This document shows, piece after piece, positions 14,208 to 22,644 of a DNA stretch of 44,418 bases (position 1 is its first letter; every line of letters begins with the position of its first letter). The stretch is taken from NCBI RefSeq assembly GCF_003628445.1, contig NZ_RBZO01000032.1, positions 1 through 44,418 of the forward strand. The letters are read 5' to 3'. The notes beneath the pieces are model-generated. The model saw nothing but the letters and a program-made list of their open reading frames with translations, was not told the DNA's origin and made no database searches. Origin of the DNA: Oceanobacillus bengalensis. GTDB lineage: Bacteria; Bacillota; Bacilli; Bacillales; Amphibacillaceae. The position numbers were made by a program, and so were the translations under genes.

Positions 14208-14242
14208 CTCGGGTTTTTTCCAATAAGAACCCGGGATTTTTT
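14208..14242 (+). terminator. Terminator at the left edge of the island
   Basis: Stem CTCGGGTT / AACCCGGG (14208-14215 with 14228-14235, one T-G pair), followed by A and six T. It ends transcripts leaving rlmD. Nearly the same sequence ends the SDR gene at 35686-35718. Confidence 0.75.
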
Positions 14243-14694
14243 GTGTCTATTTTCAATACATTTCAATATCTATTCAATAGATTTTTCATAAATTAACTAT
14301 CGCCACAACCCTTATCATTACAGGATTTGTTCAATAATCCATTCTGATTGTGGTACAATAATAAAAAGAATCATTGTTCAATATATATTCGTCTTTTTTT
14401 CAATAATCTTTTCTCGTTTTTCTCTTTCTTCCATTCCCAAAACTATTTTCCAACTTCGAAAAAAAGGTGAAAAAACAGGTGGAAAAAGGTCCGAAAAACG
14501 GTCATTTTTGATCCGAAAAACCTTCAAAAAGGTGGTTCCGTAGCAAAACTTTATTTTAACGGAAACGGTGGAATGCGGGTTTGAGGGGTGGGAGAAATCA
14601 ATTGTTTATTATTCGGGCACATCTGTTACATTTCCATTCTTTTCTCCTGATTCTTTTAACTCTTTTATTACACTTTATACAAGAATTATTGCAT
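14243..14694. other. Non-coding AT-rich stretch of the island
   Basis: I see no gene here. 14450-14540 is a low-complexity run of GGTGGAAAAAGG and TCCGAAAAAC variants, with TCCGAAAAAC present twice. Nothing else is recognisable. Confidence 0.6.
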
Positions 14695-14720
14695 AAAAAA
14701 GAACGCCAATATGACGTTCT
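14695..14720 (-). terminator. Terminator of the minus-strand lipoprotein gene
   Basis: On the minus strand AGAACG and CGTTCT (14715-14720 and 14700-14705) form a 6-bp stem, extended by partial pairing in the loop, and are followed by six T (14695-14700). It is 44 nt past the lipoprotein stop. Confidence 0.6.
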
Positions 14721-14763
14721 GTTAGTGTTATAGATTATATGGATATGTAACAATGCTTTCTTT

Positions 14764-15819
14764 TTATTTCCCTTCGATTGTAACATTTTCTTTATCGGTA
14801 TCTGGATCATCTAATCTAAAACCAACAAATGAATCATCTACACGGGTTAAGATACTTCCACTACCTGTTTTTATACCTGAAAAAGTTGTATCGAAAACCT
14901 TTTGGTTAAAGCTCACTCCATCAATAGAGAGTTCTTTGTCTGCTTCTTCCCAAACAAATGGATTAGGTACAAAGTTTTGTGGATGGTATAGCTCAAAACC
15001 ATCCTTTTTTACAAAACTCCCGTGTTGTTTAAGTTGCTCAATGAAGCCTTCTTTTTGCTCAATAAAACCTTCCTTGTTGTCCATTTTTAAAAGAATTGTA
15101 TCTTTATTAAAAAATAAGAAATTAATATAATCACCCAAACTACTGGAACCAGAATTATTCACTAATTTAGAAGTTGCGTTTGGTATGATAAGATCCATTT
15201 TTTCAGTATTTTGTCCTAAATCATCTATCTTTATATCAAGAGTATATTTTCTTGACGATTGTTCGAGCCTTTCTCCTTCAACGTTGTAATAAATATTTTC
15301 AGTCATTGGTTTTTGGTCTTTAAAATAGGCCTCAGAGAATTCTTTGTAGTCTTTTCCAAAGAAATCTTCAAGAACCCAATGAAACTCCTTCTGGGCTTCA
15401 TTATACGTTTCTACATCAAAAAGTTTTTTATCTTTAACTTCCTTTTCGTAATCGTCATATAACTTATTAGATGTTTCACGGGCAAATTCTATGAGTTCAT
15501 CATCAGACATATCTAGTATATCTTCGATTACAACTCCACTTGCACCTATATCACCGTCATCCAAGTTATACATCGTTACTTTGCCCTTTTTAAATACGTA
15601 TATATTATTAATTACTGAATCTCGAACAGGGTCTTCATCCGTTTCAATCCAAACAGGGTACTCTTCAAATCCTTCACTTAACGGCATAAAATCGTCTGCT
15701 GTATGGTTTCGTGGATTATCCCCGGCTGTTTGTTCGGCTTTCTCCTCGTCTCCACAAGCTGCTAAAACTAATACAAAACTTAACATCAAAAACATAATTA
15801 GACCTTTGTGCTTATTCAT
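14764..15819 (-). CDS. Uncharacterised lipoprotein
   Basis: I do not recognise a family. The N-terminus is a lipoprotein signal peptide with lipobox LAAC (19-22, Cys22 lipidated) and an acidic start of the mature chain (GDEEKAEQ). The remaining 330 residues are acidic and soluble-looking, with no further membrane span. A perfect 7-residue duplication (EGFIEQK then EGFIEQL) sits near 255-268. GGGGGAGA precedes the ATG with good spacing, and a terminator follows. It is the first gene inside the left island edge and is transcribed toward rlmD. An extracytoplasmic binding or signalling role is possible, but the sequence does not show one. Confidence 0.75.
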   Translation of the reverse strand: MNKHKGLIMFLMLSFVLVLAACGDEEKAEQTAGDNPRNHTADDFMPLSEGFEEYPVWIETDEDPVRDSVINNIYVFKKGKVTMYNLDDGDIGASGVVIEDILDMSDDELIEFARETSNKLYDDYEKEVKDKKLFDVETYNEAQKEFHWVLEDFFGKDYKEFSEAYFKDQKPMTENIYYNVEGERLEQSSRKYTLDIKIDDLGQNTEKMDLIIPNATSKLVNNSGSSSLGDYINFLFFNKDTILLKMDNKEGFIEQKEGFIEQLKQHGSFVKKDGFELYHPQNFVPNPFVWEEADKELSIDGVSFNQKVFDTTFSGIKTGSGSILTRVDDSFVGFRLDDPDTDKENVTIEGK

Positions 15820-16106
15820 GGTATCTCCCCCTAGGTGACTTTTATCAGGATAATTTTACCATTTGCGATACAAACAGTAATATATATTTTACATAGTAAT
15901 TGTAATCAGATCAACAAAAACAATTTCCTTATTTGCACTATTGATATGCCTATCTTGGTCTGCAAGATTGCGAGCAGGCCTATTTCATTCCAGCGTTGTT
16001 TTCTTCGCCATTACAAACACCACCCTACTGATTCGACTTTTAAAGTTTGTTTTATTAGAACACACTAACAAATAACGATTTAGTATATGTAAGAAATGTT
16101 ATTTCT

Positions 16107-16310
16107 CTATATATTCCAGCAGTCCGTTTTTATTAAGTACAGGTATAGAAATAAGAAATAATATTGGATCATGACTCCGATTGTATGATCATCCGTGAAA
16201 CCAAATAACTTGTCTGCTGAATTGTATACTTTTTTTCCTCTTATTGTAACCGCACTGTCCGAAGCCAAAGCGATCCCACCTGTATTCATTACTACAATTT
16301 GAGCAGTCAT
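16107..16310 (-). pseudogene. Remnant of an Ntn-hydrolase (proteasome-like) protein
   Basis: The 67-codon frame begins MTAQIVVMNTGGIALASDSA and goes on to KVYNSADKLF, which resembles the first 40 residues of proteasome-like N-terminal-nucleophile proteins found as orphan genes in bacteria. After GVMI the homology ends and an unrelated hydrophobic tail runs to a stop. The normal protein is several hundred residues long, so this is a 5' remnant. The start and ribosome site (TAGGAGTG, then ATG) are intact. Family assignment is from recall. Confidence 0.5.
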
Positions 16311-16359
16311 AATGTCACTCCTACTTTTTTATCCTTATGTCAAAAATCCTCTGCTTTTG

Positions 16360-17523
16360 TTACACGATCCTATGTTCATATACTCTATTAAAATATTTAA
16401 TGTTACTTATTTGTTCTTCTTTTGTAAATCCTTGAAAGGTAAGCACGTGGATTAATTGACTAAGAATATCATTCAGAACGTTGTCCGAAACCTTTGGAAC
16501 GAATAATTCTTCATTCAGATAGAATGTGAATGGGGCCAGGATATAAGTCGGTTCCATTTCTAGGTCTTCTATTAATTCCTCGTACTCCAAAAATTTAGGT
16601 GGTAGTATTGAAAACTCAAAAAATGAGTCATTATAATAGGATAATTCCTCTTCAATAATTAAACTTCGGCTCATATTATAAAATGCTTTCTTCATTTTAT
16701 CAGATACATACCGTGATCTATTGTCAAGGAGAAATTGTACTCCGTAACTGTCTATGTATTCATGATCATTCGTTATTTTCACATGTGATGTTTCATTAGA
16801 AAATTCCTCAAAATTATTTTCCAATTTGCTTTCATTTGAATAATGCAACACTTCATAGATAAAGTTAGCCAGTGCTAGAGCCGTTTGAATTTTTTCCTCG
16901 TGAAGAAATTCTTTATAGTTCTCCATATTCATTTCATGTAATCTATCCTCATACCCCACGTATCCATTAGGTATTAAAGCAATGTTTATATCCTGTATGA
17001 AAGTATATTCTGAATTGTCTTTTTGTGTTTCATCATCTGATGTCTCCAGTACATCATCTGACATTTCCAGGAAATCATCACTTAAAAAATCATCAGTCGC
17101 TGCTTCAGAAAGATCAAATTCCATTTCAAGTGGTTCAGCGGTGGAGTTCTCGGTTTCCTCTCTCGTTGTATATTTCACCTTTTTCGGATTCTCTTCTGGA
17201 GTATTTTCCGGCGATGGCATCCATGATGTCGATGTGTCATTCAATGCCTCCAAATCCTGCAACTCTTCAATTAGAAGGAAATCTTTGTAGTTAGATTTAT
17301 AAACCGTAGAAACTTTCTTAATCTCATTTAGTATTTCGAATGTATTGCCTTTCGGGTAACTAGGGTTTTGTTTACTTAAGTAATTTTCTACGGTATCAAT
17401 TAATTCATCATCAAAGCCGCCATGATAAAACCTTGCTTTTTCTATAATTAACGTGTTGACTAGCTTTTCAAAATTTTTATCTGTTAAGTTATCCAAAATA
17501 AAATCTTTAACTGTTGTTTTCAT
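16360..17523 (-). CDS. Uncharacterised acidic protein
   Basis: I do not recognise this 387-residue protein. It is strongly acidic, with a low-complexity D/E/S/T linker at about 105-170 (repeats of SDD, ETSDDE) separating a helical N-terminal part from a C-terminal part rich in aromatic and acidic residues. No signal peptide or membrane span is visible. ATG follows GGGAGAG. It lies 24 nt downstream of the 182-residue gene on the same strand, so the two probably form an operon under the promoter at 18196-18224. The linker suggests two domains joined by a flexible tether. Confidence 0.65.
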
Positions 17524-17547
17524 ATGAATCTCTCCCTACATAGATAT

Positions 17548-18096
17548 TTAATCATCTTCCATTTCGAAATATGGATCCCCTTGCATCATCCCTTTTTTAT
17601 AAAGGCTTCGATATTTGTCAACGATTAGATTCTCAATAAAGCTGCTGTTTGTATATTTGCTTTCTGTTAGCATCATTTCTAAATACCAATTCGCTTTTTC
17701 AGAGATATAAATCTTTTTTTGGATTTTTTTATTTTCGTCCATTTCATTCCGGATGAGTTCGGGAAAAAACTTACCTACGACTTTTTTTGATTCTGGGTTA
17801 GAAGTAATCATTTCACTTGCGAATTGAACAGCTAATTCATAAGAGACTGGTATGATTTTCTTTTCTTCCACATCCGTGAGTTCGAATTTTGGATTTAAGT
17901 CATCATCGTTCACATCAACGTAAGCAGGAAATTCATTTTTAATGAAAAAGAAATATTTTCCGCTTTTTGTTTTATAAAGCTGTTTTAATTGTTTTACATA
18001 AACTCCTTTTTCATGATTAGCTTCGTTCGTTAGTTGTTCACAGATTTTTTTAGCCGTTTGTGTGTTATACACCGCACCATCAATAACTTTTTTCAT
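17548..18096 (-). CDS. Uncharacterised protein with ribbon-helix-helix-like C-terminus
   Basis: The 182-residue protein starts MKKVIDGAVYNTQTAKKICE, a type of N-terminus I associate with hypothetical proteins on firmicute plasmids and integrative elements. It continues with a short beta-rich part (YKTKSGKYFFFIKNE) typical of the same group. The C-terminal segment near 130-165 (ISEKANWYLEMMLTESKYTN, then SSFIENLIVDK) resembles a ribbon-helix-helix DNA-binding unit. A ribosome site (AGGAAAGGGGGA) precedes the ATG. The upstream region carries a good promoter overlapping direct repeats, which would suit autoregulation by a DNA-binding protein. Function is inferred only. Confidence 0.65.
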   Translation of the reverse strand: MKKVIDGAVYNTQTAKKICEQLTNEANHEKGVYVKQLKQLYKTKSGKYFFFIKNEFPAYVDVNDDDLNPKFELTDVEEKKIIPVSYELAVQFASEMITSNPESKKVVGKFFPELIRNEMDENKKIQKKIYISEKANWYLEMMLTESKYTNSSFIENLIVDKYRSLYKKGMMQGDPYFEMEDD

Positions 18097-18124
18097 TCTA
18101 TCCCCCTTTCCTCGGTGAGTACTA

Positions 18125-18224
18125 ATTCATTATTTAGAGTTAGTACCAAGTATTGTATTTTAGTAAGTATGTATTTAGTACCAATTATTATATATAATAT
18201 ATGTTAGAGTTAGTTCTGTGTCAA
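18125..18224 (-). promoter_or_regulatory. Promoter with overlapping direct repeats (candidate operator)
   Basis: On the minus strand TTGACA (18224-18219), 17 nt, TATATT (18201-18196) is a near-consensus promoter for the 182- and 387-residue genes. ACTAACTCTAA occurs in its spacer and again near 18131-18145. TTGGTACTAA occurs twice downstream of the -10, and ATTAGTACT once. Repeats of this kind across a promoter are typical of operators for ribbon-helix-helix or similar repressors. Confidence 0.6.
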
Positions 18225-18780
18225 GGGGTTGTGGGAATTTTGTTTTAGATGCAATTCACCCTTGGGCATGCCATTTCTTGGGGAAATTGCTGAATAAAAG
18301 TAAAGAATATTGCCAACGGTTTATCAAACGAAACTTATCGAACCAAAGAATAAACCTCTGTAGGGACTTGGTTCAACGGGGCCAATAGTGATTTAACCTC
18401 TTTTTCTCTACAGTTCGAAAGAATACAGAATAGAAAAAAGGAACCATGGAAGGTAGGGGGGATCTCTTTAGAAAAAACATGAAAATAAGGCGGGGAAGAA
18501 TAGGCAATCCAGCAACGCATAGCGACTGGAAATAGTTATATTGGGCTTTTTTTGAAGCCGCACTACAAAAGAAGAAGTCTTTGCAACACCTGAAAGTTGG
18601 GTGCGGTTACAATGTGCAACATTATACGGGTTATGTTAATTGAGCAATAGAGGATAGTATCGGGACCATAGCGTGTAGCGGAAACATTTGATGCGTAGAA
18701 TTTTTTAATGCGTTACAAGTGGATAAATATGGTACTATAGAAAGGTCTTCGATTGAAGTTTCTGGTAAAATATGAAGCAA
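18225..18780. other. Intergenic stretch without a recognisable gene
   Basis: About 560 nt. I see short open frames only, none with a ribosome site and a plausible product. It contains scattered G-rich runs (near 18456 and 18490). It may be debris from past insertions. Confidence 0.5.
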
Positions 18781-18795
18781 ATTAGGAGGTAACGT

Positions 18796-19464
18796 ATGAA
18801 TAGCATATATGAATCACGGATATGGAAGAAATTTGGAAATGGTAAGACGTTACACTTTATAGTATATACTTGGATTTTTGCTACCATTTTTAATAACATT
18901 GCAGATAAAGAGTTAACCAAACTGTTGAATGCTAATAATGAAACAATTTATACATACAACTATTCATTTGGTGCCACGGGTCTCATACTTGTGATTCCCG
19001 CAGCATTACTTAGTTTATTGATTGTAATAGTGTTGGTCAAAACAAGAGACAGGTTTTTCCCAAGATTGACTACATATAAGGTCATAGTATTCCTGCTAAA
19101 ATTGATCAAATTGCTATGGAAAGCTGTATCCCTTTTAGGGGCTGGTGTAGTATATCTCGCATTTATTATCGCAAGTTTATTTTCTGATGGTGGTGGCCGT
19201 TCTTCTTCTGGTGGAGGTAGTTATCATTCTAGTGGGGGAGCTTCTGGCGGAGTTTCAAACAATTCGAATAGTAGAGAGGAATTAAAAAAGAAATCAGAAT
19301 GGAAAGCAAGACAATTGCAAAAAGAAGCTGATTACGCTTATAAACATGCAGAAAAACAAGCTCAATATAATATCAAATCGCCTCATTTTAAAAGCAGACT
19401 TAATAGGGCAGATTCAAAGCAAATCAAGGCTAATGAAGCTGCGAAGAGAGCACGAAACTTATAA
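18796..19464 (+). CDS. Uncharacterised membrane protein with Gly/Ser linker
   Basis: No family recognised. The 222 residues show three hydrophobic spans (about 20-36, 60-82 and 103-128), then a Gly/Ser-rich linker (131-156: DGGGRSSSGGGSYHSSGGAS). The tail (about 160-222) is highly charged, lysine/alanine-rich and helical, with KQAQYNIKSPHFKSR. The start follows TTAGGAGG with 8-9 nt spacing. It is alone in its stretch and faces the decayed region. The layout (membrane anchor, flexible tether, basic cytoplasmic tail) would suit binding to nucleic acid or acidic partners at the membrane. That is only a structural reading. Confidence 0.65.
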   Translation: MNSIYESRIWKKFGNGKTLHFIVYTWIFATIFNNIADKELTKLLNANNETIYTYNYSFGATGLILVIPAALLSLLIVIVLVKTRDRFFPRLTTYKVIVFLLKLIKLLWKAVSLLGAGVVYLAFIIASLFSDGGGRSSSGGGSYHSSGGASGGVSNNSNSREELKKKSEWKARQLQKEADYAYKHAEKQAQYNIKSPHFKSRLNRADSKQIKANEAAKRARNL

Positions 19465-19507
19465 TTATGTACCTAAGCAAGTTTTGAAGTGAAAAAAAGG
19501 CTATTTC

Positions 19508-19670
19508 TGTACGTTAAGAAAGTTTCAAAAAGGTTTTTACTGACACTTTGATTTTGGAACACATTTTGGTGCTACTATTTTGTATCATTTTATTTCAAAA
19601 TGAAGTTGGACCATAAACGGTCGTTATTGGAACATTCCTTTTATATCAATGGTTTCAGTCTTAACGTACA
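19508..19670. repeat. 163-bp segment bounded by perfect 12-bp inverted repeats
   Basis: TGTACGTTAAGA at 19508-19519 is exactly complementary to TCTTAACGTACA at 19659-19670. The interior is AT-rich and non-coding. The size and ends would suit a small MITE-like element or the remnant of a transposon. No clear target-site duplication is visible. Confidence 0.55.
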
Positions 19671-20391
19671 ATATTTCCGTTTTGCTGTCTGTAACCTTAT
19701 AGGGAGTGGAACCACACTACAAATAAAATAACGAAGACCTAGGGCCTTCGTTACATCATTTCTCTTCTGTTTTCCCTTGCTCTACAAGATTTTCATAATT
19801 ATCAAAGCCATGTTGATAAAAAAACGCTCCAGGGCTAGACTAAGCAAGTATCTCCCTATAACTCGCTTCTTCCCCACGTAACTTTGTTCTTCCCTGTGTT
19901 GGAACTAAGTTGGTTTCTAAGCGGGAAGAGAACGGAGAGAAGAACGGGAAAACGAATATGTATCCCGATGGTTTTCAATTGTTAACCAATCGGTTTTGCC
20001 AATCAAAAATCAATAAGAATTCAGGCTGGATCTATAAGGATTCAGTCTTTTTCCTTTGTTCAACAACCTCCCAATCCCTTGTCAGTACTGGGGTTCGGGG
20101 TCCGGTGGACATCCAATTGCTATTCAGTTGTTTTCCACACAATATAAATCCAGAGTTCTTCGGGGCTTTTTCTTCTCTCCATTATCGCTACCAACTCAGT
20201 TACAATGTCGGATTCCATTTTACTAACTCCCCAATCTCATTATTCCATTAAAGGTAATCTACTTAAAAATTATACCAAAATAAATCATCAATTTTACCTT
20301 AATACCCATTTGGGAAATACCAATTAACACCATTTGTTTGTTACAATAGTACTAAAATACAGTTTTCAAAATGGTTTTAGGGGGGGAAGCT
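19671..20391. other. Decayed intergenic region
   Basis: About 720 nt with no complete gene. It contains a 7-bp hairpin AACGAAG / CTTCGTT (19730-19752), possibly a terminator, and a minus-strand small frame (20032-20218, listed separately). The ribosome site of the permease remnant, AGGGGGGGAA, lies just before 20392. Confidence 0.5.
20032..20218 (-). pseudogene. Possible small ORF with a frameshift
   Basis: On the minus strand GGGGAG lies 8 nt before ATG (20218). The frame starts MESDIVTELVAIMERRK and stops at 20120 after 32 codons. A shift near residue 15 enters a frame reading KAPKNSGFILCGKQLNSN and then WMSTGPRTPVLTRDWEVVEQ, ending at 20032. Joined, the two give about 62 residues that look more protein-like than either frame alone. 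No function known. It could also be a dispersed non-coding repeat. Confidence 0.3.
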
Positions 20392-20487
20392 ATGACATTT
20401 GAGCAACTTGCGTGGAAAATGGCAAAGGTAAATAAAAGGAAATATATCTTTTACTTTTTATGCAATAGCTTTACTGTCAAATATTAG
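20392..20487 (+). pseudogene. N-terminal remnant of an FtsX-like ABC permease
   Basis: AGGGGGGGAAGCT precedes ATG at 20392. The frame encodes MTFEQLAWKMAKVNKRKYIF and a further 11 residues before a stop. This resembles the start of FtsX-type permeases of peptide-resistance transporters (BceB/YxdM-like), whose N-terminus is amphipathic and basic and runs into the first membrane span. The sequence is cut just where that span would begin, at the junction with the recombinase remnant. The normal protein has over 600 residues. Confidence 0.45.
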
Positions 20488-21121
20488 AAACGGAAAAACT
20501 GGAAAGAAACGAGTGTATAGCAGTAAATACGCATTATCGAGCATTGTGTTTTGTGCGGAATGTGAAGATGTTTTTCGAAGGGTGCATTGGAACAACAGAG
20601 GTTACAGATCAATTGTTTGGAGATGCGTTAGCAGATTGGAGAGAAAAACACATCTATGTAATGCAGAAACCATCAGAGAAGATGATTTGCAAAATGCAAT
20701 TGTACTAGCAATAAATGAAGTGCTGGGCAGTAAAGATAGTTATTTAAGTATATTGGTAGAAAATATTGAAACAGTTTTAAATGAAAATGCAGATAAACCC
20801 ACAGCTGACATTGATGAAAAGCTAAAAGAACTACAAATGGAACTGCTCAGACTTGCTAACTCAAAAGCAGATTATGATGAAGTGGCAGAAGAGATTTATA
20901 GACTGCGGGAATTGAAACAAGATGTCTTATTGAAAAATGCAGAACGTGAGGGAATGCGACAACGGGTCGAAGAAATGACAAAGTTTTCAATAGAGCAACC
21001 GCAGCAGATTGAAGTATATGATGACTTGCTTGTTAGAAGGTTGATTGAAAAGATAACGATTCATGGTAGGAAATTAACAATTGAATTTAAGTCGGGAATT
21101 GCAATCAAAAAATTAATATAA
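20432..21121 (+). pseudogene. C-terminal remnant of a large serine recombinase
   Basis: The frame is open from 20432 with no proper start (a GTG at 20513 is accidental). From SNIRNGKTGKKRVYSSKYA onward it matches the zinc-ribbon and coiled-coil end of large serine recombinases. Zinc ligands are FCAEC and WRC...LC within about 40 residues. SIVWRCVSRLE is a family signature. A coiled coil (about 90-150) and a C-terminal RRLIEKITIHGRKLTIEFKS strand pair follow. The resolvase catalytic domain with its serine, and the recombinase domain, are both absent, so it cannot be active. It is probably what remains of the island's own integrase. Confidence 0.85.
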
Positions 21122-21137
21122 ATTATAGTATTTACGT

Positions 21138-21167
21138 GCTCATGTCAATTAAGGCATGGGCTTATTT
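21138..21167 (+). terminator. Weak terminator after recombinase remnant
   Basis: Stem GCTCATG / CATGGGC (one T-G pair, 10-nt loop), followed by TTATTTTG. Confidence 0.45.
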
Positions 21168-21232
21168 TGTGTTAAATTGACTGAAAATTACTGGAGATAT
21201 AAAATGGAGTAAATGCTGAGGAGCGTGTAAGG

Positions 21233-22432
21233 ATGATATCAATCTCTAGAAAAGATTTATATGATAGGCTCTGGTCAATAGGAATAACAAAAACAGCAAA
21301 TGATTTAAACGCACCTTATAATAAATTAAAAAAAGCGTGTGTTAATAATGACATACCACTACCAACAGCCTCCTATTGGAGCAAGTTACATATGGGAAAT
21401 GAAAAACCAGTTCAACCACCGTTACCAAGGTCAGAAGATAACCGTATAGTTTCTATTGAAAAAGCGAAGAAACAACGTGTGACCACTGCACCAAAAAAAA
21501 TCATTACAACTGATAGTAATAAAGGTGATAATGAAATTACAAAGGTTAATGCTCAGAATTTACCAATTGAAATGAAAGAACTTCATTATTTTTCTTATTT
21601 AGAATCTGAACAAAAAAATTTGACTGTTATTTATAATTCATTAAAAATTAATGAAAATTTATCTACTAAGCCACATAAGGAAATATTAAAATACCGTAAA
21701 AAAACAAAATCTTACAGGGAAGATAGACTAAGAATTAAATCCGCATCAGGTGAAATCTTTCCTGAAGTATTACCTTTCATTGATAGTTTATTTAAAGCAC
21801 TTGAAAAAGCTGGAGCAAAGATTATATGTAAGTTTGATGAAACGGAGGTAATATTTAAGAAGTATACTTTCACATTAAATTTCAAGCTACCTTGTAAAAA
21901 AGTAAACCTTACTCCAGAAGATAAAAATTATTCAACTTATCATACATTTGAATATGAAACAAAAGGAACGATTAATGTTGAAGTTGGGTATAAAGCTTAT
22001 TGGTATCGTTGGAGTAGAAATGAAAAGGTGATCAATCAAACTAAAACTATGTCAGTTGAAGATTTGTTAAGAAAGGTATTTATTTATATCTTTTCACTGA
22101 CACAAATCATTGACGAAGAAGAAAAGGCTCATATAATAGCGGAAGAGAAAAGACTAAAGGAAGAAAAGGAGCGGATATTACTCAGAGAGCGGCAAGAAAA
22201 TGAGTATAAAAGAACACAGGATTTGCTGAATAATTCGATGAACTATTTTTATTCAAAAATTATAAAAGAATATATTTCTAGTGAATTAGATGAATCAACA
22301 GATGAATATCAGTGGGCTATGAATAAAGCGAATTGGATTCAAGACTCTAGTAAACACCCGGATGATCTATTAACAGAAAATGAAAAAAGGGAATTACTCG
22401 ATAGAAAAATGCCAAACAAATATATTTTGTGA
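21233..22432 (+). CDS. Uncharacterised protein with HTH-like N-terminus
   Basis: The first 50 residues (SRKDLYDRLWSIGITKTAND, then APYNKLKKACVNNDIPLPTA and SYWSKL) match a conserved N-terminal module of hypothetical proteins found widely on mobile DNA. It looks like a helix-turn-helix unit. The middle is mixed alpha/beta (about 170-270), followed by a charged coiled coil (about 295-340, EEKAHIIAEEKRLKEEKERI). The end (about 360-399) is helical with DEYQWAMNKANWIQ, also typical of that family. Function unknown. GGAG precedes the ATG with slightly long spacing. It has its own terminator and is not part of the cassette that follows. Confidence 0.7.
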   Translation: MISISRKDLYDRLWSIGITKTANDLNAPYNKLKKACVNNDIPLPTASYWSKLHMGNEKPVQPPLPRSEDNRIVSIEKAKKQRVTTAPKKIITTDSNKGDNEITKVNAQNLPIEMKELHYFSYLESEQKNLTVIYNSLKINENLSTKPHKEILKYRKKTKSYREDRLRIKSASGEIFPEVLPFIDSLFKALEKAGAKIICKFDETEVIFKKYTFTLNFKLPCKKVNLTPEDKNYSTYHTFEYETKGTINVEVGYKAYWYRWSRNEKVINQTKTMSVEDLLRKVFIYIFSLTQIIDEEEKAHIIAEEKRLKEEKERILLRERQENEYKRTQDLLNNSMNYFYSKIIKEYISSELDESTDEYQWAMNKANWIQDSSKHPDDLLTENEKRELLDRKMPNKYIL

Positions 22433-22513
22433 AACGAGCTAAGTTATGAGGTGGAATTTAAGTCGTTCATTAGTAGAGATATTGAAATTGAAAAGAAAAT
22501 GTTATTAGGGTCT

Positions 22514-22541
22514 AACACCTTGCTGAAATGCAGGGTGTTTT
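22514..22541 (+). terminator. Terminator upstream of the defence-like cassette
   Basis: Stem AACACCTTGC / GCAGGGTGTT (one T-G pair, 6-nt loop), followed by TTTTC. It separates the 399-residue gene from the next transcription unit. Confidence 0.75.
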
Positions 22542-22580
22542 CATATTTATTTCGATGAGTCAATGTAAATTAGTTTATTA

Positions 22581-22611
22581 GTATTTACAAAATACAAATT
22601 AGTGATATGAT
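22581..22611 (+). promoter_or_regulatory. Promoter of the defence-like cassette with palindrome over the -35
   Basis: TTTACA (22584-22589), 16 nt, TATGAT (22606-22611) with an extended TGA before the -10. The perfect inverted repeat GTATTT-ACA-AAATAC (22581-22595) covers the -35, a natural place for a repressor. It is 34 nt before the first gene of the cassette, whose product has a DNA-binding look. Confidence 0.6.
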
Positions 22612-22644
22612 TTTTTTATAGAGTAAATTATGGAGGTATAAACG

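Noticed and set aside
19910-20251. 113-codon plus-strand frame
   Set aside because: No ribosome site, no recognisable domain, and the minus strand over the same stretch looks more protein-like.
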